Source of the DNA: DATIXD01 sp035518875
GTDB lineage: Bacteria > Pseudomonadota > Gammaproteobacteria > Methylococcales > Methylococcaceae
Assembly: GCA_035518875.1 (NCBI GenBank)
Contig: DATIXD010000049.1
Location: 1 to 19,002, forward strand
Direction: 5' to 3'
DNA length: 19,002 nt
Positions 15,194-19,002 of this stretch are shown in pieces; position 1 is the stretch's first letter, and every line of letters begins with the position of its first letter. A program made the translations under genes and the position numbers. The notes below the pieces were generated by a model, which worked only from the letters and a program-made list of their open reading frames with translations, had not been told where the DNA came from and did no database searches.

Positions 15194-17911
15194 ATGACGA
15201 GAAAACGACCGGACCCGGATGCTTTGCTGGCCCGCGTGGCGCGCTCCGAAGCCCGGAAGCGGCGCGGCCGGCTGAAAATCTTTTTCGGGGCCGCGGCCGG
15301 GGTCGGCAAAACCTTCGCCATGCTGCTCGCGGCAAGGGATCGGCACGCAGAGCACGACGACGTGGTAGTCGGCGTGGTGGAAACCCATGGCCGCAAGGAC
15401 ACGGCGGCGCTCCTGGAAAACCTGGAGGTACTGGAGCCCCTGACGGTACAACACCGGGGCATCACCATCCGGGAATTCGATCTGGACGGGGCGCTCCAAC
15501 GGGAGCCTTCGCTCATCGTGGTCGACGAATTGGCCCACACCAATGCACCGGGATCGCGCCATCCCAAACGTTGGCAGGACGTGGAGGAACTGCTGAATGC
15601 CGGGATCGACGTCTACACGGCCCTGAACGTCCAGCACCTGGAGAGTCTGCATGAGGACGTGGGCCAGATCACCGGCACTCGGGTTTGGGAGACCGTGCCC
15701 GATACCGTGTTCGATGAAGCCGAGGAAGTGGAACTGGTCGATCTCTCTCCGGACGAACTGCTGGCGCGCCTGCAAGAAGGCAAGGTCTATTTGCCCCAAC
15801 GCGCCGAGCGGGCGATCGGAAACTTCTTCCGCAAAGGCAACCTCATCGCCTTGCGCCAGTTGGCTTTGCGGCGCACCGCCGAGCGGGTGGATGCGCAGAT
15901 GCGGGAATATCGGGTAGATCATGCCATTCAACATGTTTGGCAGTCCGGTGAACGCATGCTGGTCTGTATCGGCCCCAGTCCTCTGGCCGAGCGTTTAGTT
16001 CGAGCCGCCAAGCGCCTGGCTTCCAGCCTTCACGCGGCGTGGATCGTGCTGTACGTGGAAACGCCGGAACTGCAACGCCTGCCGCCGGAACGGCGCGACG
16101 CGATCATGCGGGTGCTCCGGTTGGCCGAAGGGCTGGGGGCGGAGACCGTCACCCTGTCCGGCACCGTGATGACCGACGAAATCCTGAAATTCGCGCGGGA
16201 ACACAACGTCACCAAGCTGGTGATGGGCAAGCCGCGCCGCAAGGGATGGCGGCGCTGGTTCCTGGGTTCGGTTGTGGATACCCTCCTCAACCAGGCGCCG
16301 GACCTGAACTTTTACCTGTTGGGCAGGGAACTCGATGAAGACGGCAGCAAGCCGGTCGGAGCGAAATCCCCGCCGATGCAATCGCCTCCCGCCCCTGAGG
16401 GAAACTACAGAGCCTATTTGGGGGGGCTGGCGGCGCCCCTGGTCTGTACTCTCCTGACCTGGCCGTTCCGCGAGTCGGTCAAGCCCGCAAACATGCTCCT
16501 GGTTTATCTCCTGGGCGTTTTTTTCGTGGCCATCAAGTTCGGGCGGGGACCCTCGATACTCGCGTCCGTGCTGACCGCCGCCGCCTTCGCCTTCTTTTAT
16601 GCGCCGCCGATTTTCTCCTTCGCCATCTCGGAACCGGAAAACGTTATCGGCTTGGCGGTCATGCTGGTGGTGGCGGTGGTCACCAGCAATCTGACCGAGA
16701 ACGTGCGCTCCCAGGCCAGGATTGCGGCCCAGCGCGAACGGCGGGCTTCGGTGCTGTACCAGTTGAGCAAGGAATTGGCGAGCGCCCGTCGGGAGAATGA
16801 GATCGTTCTGATCGCGGTGTACCATCTGCACGCCGAGTTCGAGAGCCCCAACACCATCATCTTCCCTGATCAGCAGAGGCATCCCCGGTACCCGCGGGAG
16901 GAGCCGCTGCCCATATCGCTAAAAGGCGCCGATCTCGGGGTGGTTCAGTGGGTCATGAATCACGGCATGATCGCCGGGCGAGGCACGGACACCTTGCCCG
17001 GCGAGCCCGCCTTGTATCTTCCTCTGAACGGGTCGGAGGGAACCTTGGGCGTCTGGGTCATGGAGCCAGTGAATCTCCGGCGGGTTTTCCTCCCGGAACA
17101 AAAGCGCCTACTGGATACTTTCCTCCATCAAATCGTGCAGGCCCTGGAGCGGGTGCGGTCCGTCGAGCAGGCCAAACTCGCTTCGATCCAAATAGAAGCC
17201 GAAACCCTGCGTAACTCCCTGCTAAGTTCGATTTCTCACGATCTTAGAACTCCTTTGGCCATGATCGTTGGCGCCACCGGCAGGCTGGAGGAGGGGGTGG
17301 ACACTATGGACCCGGAGCGTCGGCGCAAGCTCATCCGCGCGGTGCACGAGGAAGCCCGGCGCATGGCGGACCAGACCGGCAAGATTCTCGAAATGGCTCG
17401 CCTGGAATCCGGCAAAGTGGTTTTGAACCGGCAGTGGATTGTCGCGGAAGAGATTGTCGGGAGCGCCCTGCAACAACGGGAAAAGGCGCTGCAGGGCAGG
17501 TCTCTGCAGGTGAGTATCAATGATGGCTTGCAACTCGTATTCGTGGATGTGGCACTGATTCAGCAAGTCATGTTGAATCTCCTGGATAATGCCCTCAAGT
17601 ATTCGCCACCGGAAACCCCCATCGACATCATCGCCGAGGTCTCTCCCTATGCACTCAAGATTACCGTGGAAGACCGGGGACCGGGAATTCCCGAGGGATT
17701 GGAGCAGAAAATCTTCGAAAAATTTTTCCAGGTCCATGCGGAAAGCGCCCAAAGCGGCGTGGGACTTGGCCTTGCCATTTGCAAGGCGATTATCGAAGCC
17801 CACGGCGGCGAAATCCATGCGACGAACCGGGAAACCGGCGGGGCCTGTTTCCAGATCATCCTGCCCACGCCGGAATCACCGCCGGTGCTCGTTCCCCCAT
17901 CCGAGGAATAA
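15194..17911 (+). CDS. kdpD: KdpD, potassium-sensing histidine kinase
   Basis: 905 residues, sensor kinase of the KdpDE system that switches on kdp at low K+ or osmotic/ionic stress. Domain order: N-terminal KdpD domain with Walker A GAAAGVGKT (32-40) and Walker B-like SLIVVDELAHTNAPG (106-120); universal-stress-like domain (about 253-376), the region that binds c-di-AMP in S. aureus; four membrane spans of the DUF4118 type (about 408-500); GAF-like segment (about 515-650); HisKA with phospho-acceptor His682 in SSISHDLRTPLA; and HATPase with N box LLDNALKYSPP (796-806), EDRGPGIPEG (826-835) and GVGLGLAICKAI (855-866). All catalytic motifs are intact and the length matches E. coli KdpD (894). 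kdpE follows after 6 bases. Confidence 0.97.
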   Translation: MTRKRPDPDALLARVARSEARKRRGRLKIFFGAAAGVGKTFAMLLAARDRHAEHDDVVVGVVETHGRKDTAALLENLEVLEPLTVQHRGITIREFDLDGALQREPSLIVVDELAHTNAPGSRHPKRWQDVEELLNAGIDVYTALNVQHLESLHEDVGQITGTRVWETVPDTVFDEAEEVELVDLSPDELLARLQEGKVYLPQRAERAIGNFFRKGNLIALRQLALRRTAERVDAQMREYRVDHAIQHVWQSGERMLVCIGPSPLAERLVRAAKRLASSLHAAWIVLYVETPELQRLPPERRDAIMRVLRLAEGLGAETVTLSGTVMTDEILKFAREHNVTKLVMGKPRRKGWRRWFLGSVVDTLLNQAPDLNFYLLGRELDEDGSKPVGAKSPPMQSPPAPEGNYRAYLGGLAAPLVCTLLTWPFRESVKPANMLLVYLLGVFFVAIKFGRGPSILASVLTAAAFAFFYAPPIFSFAISEPENVIGLAVMLVVAVVTSNLTENVRSQARIAAQRERRASVLYQLSKELASARRENEIVLIAVYHLHAEFESPNTIIFPDQQRHPRYPREEPLPISLKGADLGVVQWVMNHGMIAGRGTDTLPGEPALYLPLNGSEGTLGVWVMEPVNLRRVFLPEQKRLLDTFLHQIVQALERVRSVEQAKLASIQIEAETLRNSLLSSISHDLRTPLAMIVGATGRLEEGVDTMDPERRRKLIRAVHEEARRMADQTGKILEMARLESGKVVLNRQWIVAEEIVGSALQQREKALQGRSLQVSINDGLQLVFVDVALIQQVMLNLLDNALKYSPPETPIDIIAEVSPYALKITVEDRGPGIPEGLEQKIFEKFFQVHAESAQSGVGLGLAICKAIIEAHGGEIHATNRETGGACFQIILPTPESPPVLVPPSEE

Positions 17912-17917
17912 CCCATC

Positions 17918-18619
17918 ATGTCGGTAGTCATCCCCCGAATTTTGATTATCGAAGACGATCCGCAAATGCGATGGTTTCTGGAAACCTGCCTGGTGGAACA
18001 GGGGTGGAAAACCATGGCGGCTGAGACGGCAAGAATCGGACTCGCCCAGGCGAGAGGCTACAAGCCGGATTTGGTCATACTCGATCTTGGCCTGCCGGAC
18101 ATGGAGGGTTCGGATGTGCTGGGCTTTTTGCGGAGGCGATTCGAACTACCGATCATCATCCTCTCCGCGAGAAACCGGGAGAGCGATATTACTTCAGCCC
18201 TGGACAGCGGAGCCGACGATTATCTGACCAAACCCTTCAATACTTCCGAGCTGCTAGCCCGGATTCGCGCGGTGCTGCGACGTTCCGCGGGAGGACTGGC
18301 CAGCCGGCAGGGCGAGAGTTTCCGAGTAGGGGACTTACGCGTGGAGACGGCCTTGCGCAAAGTTTATATCGGGGACCGGGAAGTCCATTTGACACCCATC
18401 GAATACCAACTGTTGACGGTGCTGGTGAAGCACGCGGGGCTGGTGGTCACCCACCGGCAATTGCTGGCCGAAATCTGGGGTGGCTCCCATCTCGATCAAA
18501 TCCATTATGTGAGGGTTTACATGGGGCATCTCCGGCACAAGCTGGAAGCCAATCCCGCGCGGCCATTCTATATCCTGACCGAGGCCGGTGTGGGTTACCG
18601 CCTTCGCGACAGCGAGTAG
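17918..18619 (+). CDS. kdpE: KdpE, response regulator for the kdp operon
   Basis: 233 residues, OmpR/PhoB-type regulator phosphorylated by KdpD. Receiver domain (about 7-120): acidic pocket IEDD (11-14), phospho-acceptor Asp56 in VILDLGLPD, Ser83 in LSARN and Lys105 in LTKPF. The winged-helix DNA-binding domain (about 135-230) shows HLTPIEYQLLTVLVKHAG, a recognition-helix region around QIHYVRVYMGHLRHKLE, and the closing TEAGVGYRLRD typical of KdpE. The start is the ATG at 17918, six bases after kdpD. It would act on the kdp promoter about 13 kb upstream. Length agrees with the family (225). Confidence 0.97.
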   Translation: MSVVIPRILIIEDDPQMRWFLETCLVEQGWKTMAAETARIGLAQARGYKPDLVILDLGLPDMEGSDVLGFLRRRFELPIIILSARNRESDITSALDSGADDYLTKPFNTSELLARIRAVLRRSAGGLASRQGESFRVGDLRVETALRKVYIGDREVHLTPIEYQLLTVLVKHAGLVVTHRQLLAEIWGGSHLDQIHYVRVYMGHLRHKLEANPARPFYILTEAGVGYRLRDSE

Positions 18620-18667
18620 TTCAAAAATTCAACCTGCCGAGCTGGGGAAAAGGTTTTCAATCTCGCG

Positions 18668-18686
18668 GGAGAATGCCAATGTCTCC
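18668..18686 (+). terminator. Short stem-loop after kdpE, possible terminator or intron-target hairpin
   Basis: GGAGA (18668-18672), nine-base loop, TCTCC (18682-18686), then TTGTCTT. The stem is short and the T-tract is broken, so as a terminator it is weak. Its place just upstream of the proposed intron boundary fits the habit of some group II introns (class C) of inserting after terminator hairpins. Confidence 0.3.
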
Positions 18687-18693
18687 TTGTCTT

Positions 18694-19002
18694 GTGCGCC
18701 GTGCGAGGGCGGCACTTTTCCGTGGGTTAAAGTTCCACCCGGCCCATTCGCTCCGGTAGGCAGCAATCGGAGCCGTCATGGAGGTAAGGAAATGGCTGAA
18801 GCATCCGATGCAAGGAGTCGCTCGAGGCGATCCAGCGAGTGTGCGGGCCGTAACGAGAATGAACGCTGCGCAAGCCCCGAAAAGGTCGATGCGCAGACCG
18901 CCCCGACCACCCTTTCGGGGAAGGCTGATACGGCTGGGGAAACGGGCGAAAGCATGCGAGCACATAAAGAAAGCGCTGGCAACACGCGAAACCCCTTGGC
19001 AT
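18694..19002 (+). mobile_element. Probable 5' part of a group II intron (runs off the window)
   Basis: From 18694 the sequence starts GTGCG, the usual first bases of a bacterial group II intron. It continues as a stem-rich stretch with two perfect inverted repeats: CTGCGCA at 18866-18872 with TGCGCAG at 18890-18896, and CCCCGA at 18901-18906 with TCGGGG at 18915-18920. A GTGCGCC/GGCGGCAC hairpin lies at the very start. I also recall highly similar stretches at the head of group II introns in proteobacteria, but this is recollection. Eight to ten bases before the boundary is a small stem, GGAGA at 18668-18672 and TCTCC at 18682-18686. Two frames on the plus strand and three on the minus strand stay open, so a protein-coding reading cannot be fully excluded. 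The maturase and 3' end would lie beyond the window. Confidence 0.5.

Noticed and set aside
18778..19002. Two overlapping plus-strand open frames (ATG 18778 and ATG 18792, the latter after GGAGG) running off the window
   Set aside because: The second has a good ribosome-site-like sequence, but both frames are open at once over a stem-rich region only about 100 bases after the proposed intron boundary, too early for an intron-encoded protein. Treated as ribozyme sequence.
18657..19002. Three minus-strand frames near the right edge
   Set aside because: Translations resemble spurious proteins I associate with the antisense of group II intron heads; no motif or ribosome site.

Overview
The window looks like chromosome of a moderately GC-rich Gram-negative bacterium. 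Evidence: an outer-membrane barrel protein ending in Phe, lipoprotein signal peptides with LSAC lipoboxes, and compact operons with stop/start overlaps. Gene content and protein style would suit a gammaproteobacterium such as a methanotroph-like lineage, but that is an impression from the proteins, not a measured assignment.

Left part (1-4702). A minus-strand pair, flavin reductase-like protein (start 1954) then M20 zinc carboxypeptidase-like enzyme (1346-159), is coupled by a one-base TGATG overlap. Diverging from it on the plus strand are two tandem ApbE-type (FAD:protein FMN transferase) lipoproteins. The first keeps the Mg2+-binding Asp/Thr pair. The second has lost the Asp and most other signature residues, so it is probably not an active transferase. 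Between them lies a small membrane-peptide frame interrupted by one stop codon.

Centre (4703-9504). A complete high-affinity potassium pump operon: a 30-residue membrane peptide of unknown role, kdpF, kdpA, kdpB and kdpC, each overlapping or within 15 bases of the next. KdpA carries unusual residues in two of its four selectivity-filter loops.

Right part (9505-15089). A run of same-strand envelope genes separates the pump from its regulators: a three-span membrane protein of unknown function, a type II NADH:quinone oxidoreductase, a CNNM/CorC-type ion-transport-like protein with DUF21 and CBS domains, a DedA-family membrane protein and a 459-residue porin-like barrel.

Regulation and end (15194-19002). 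kdpD (sensor kinase) and kdpE (response regulator) lie 6 bases apart. Downstream of kdpE, at about 18694, a GTGCG-type boundary begins a stem-rich region with little credible coding. I read it as the 5' part of a group II intron that runs off the window.

Taken together, the centre and right form a potassium-uptake and membrane-energetics island: pump, its two-component regulator, a possible outer-membrane entry route, an electron-entry enzyme and ion/lipid-related membrane proteins. The left part is a flavin-related neighbourhood. I see no CRISPR array, tRNA or rRNA.
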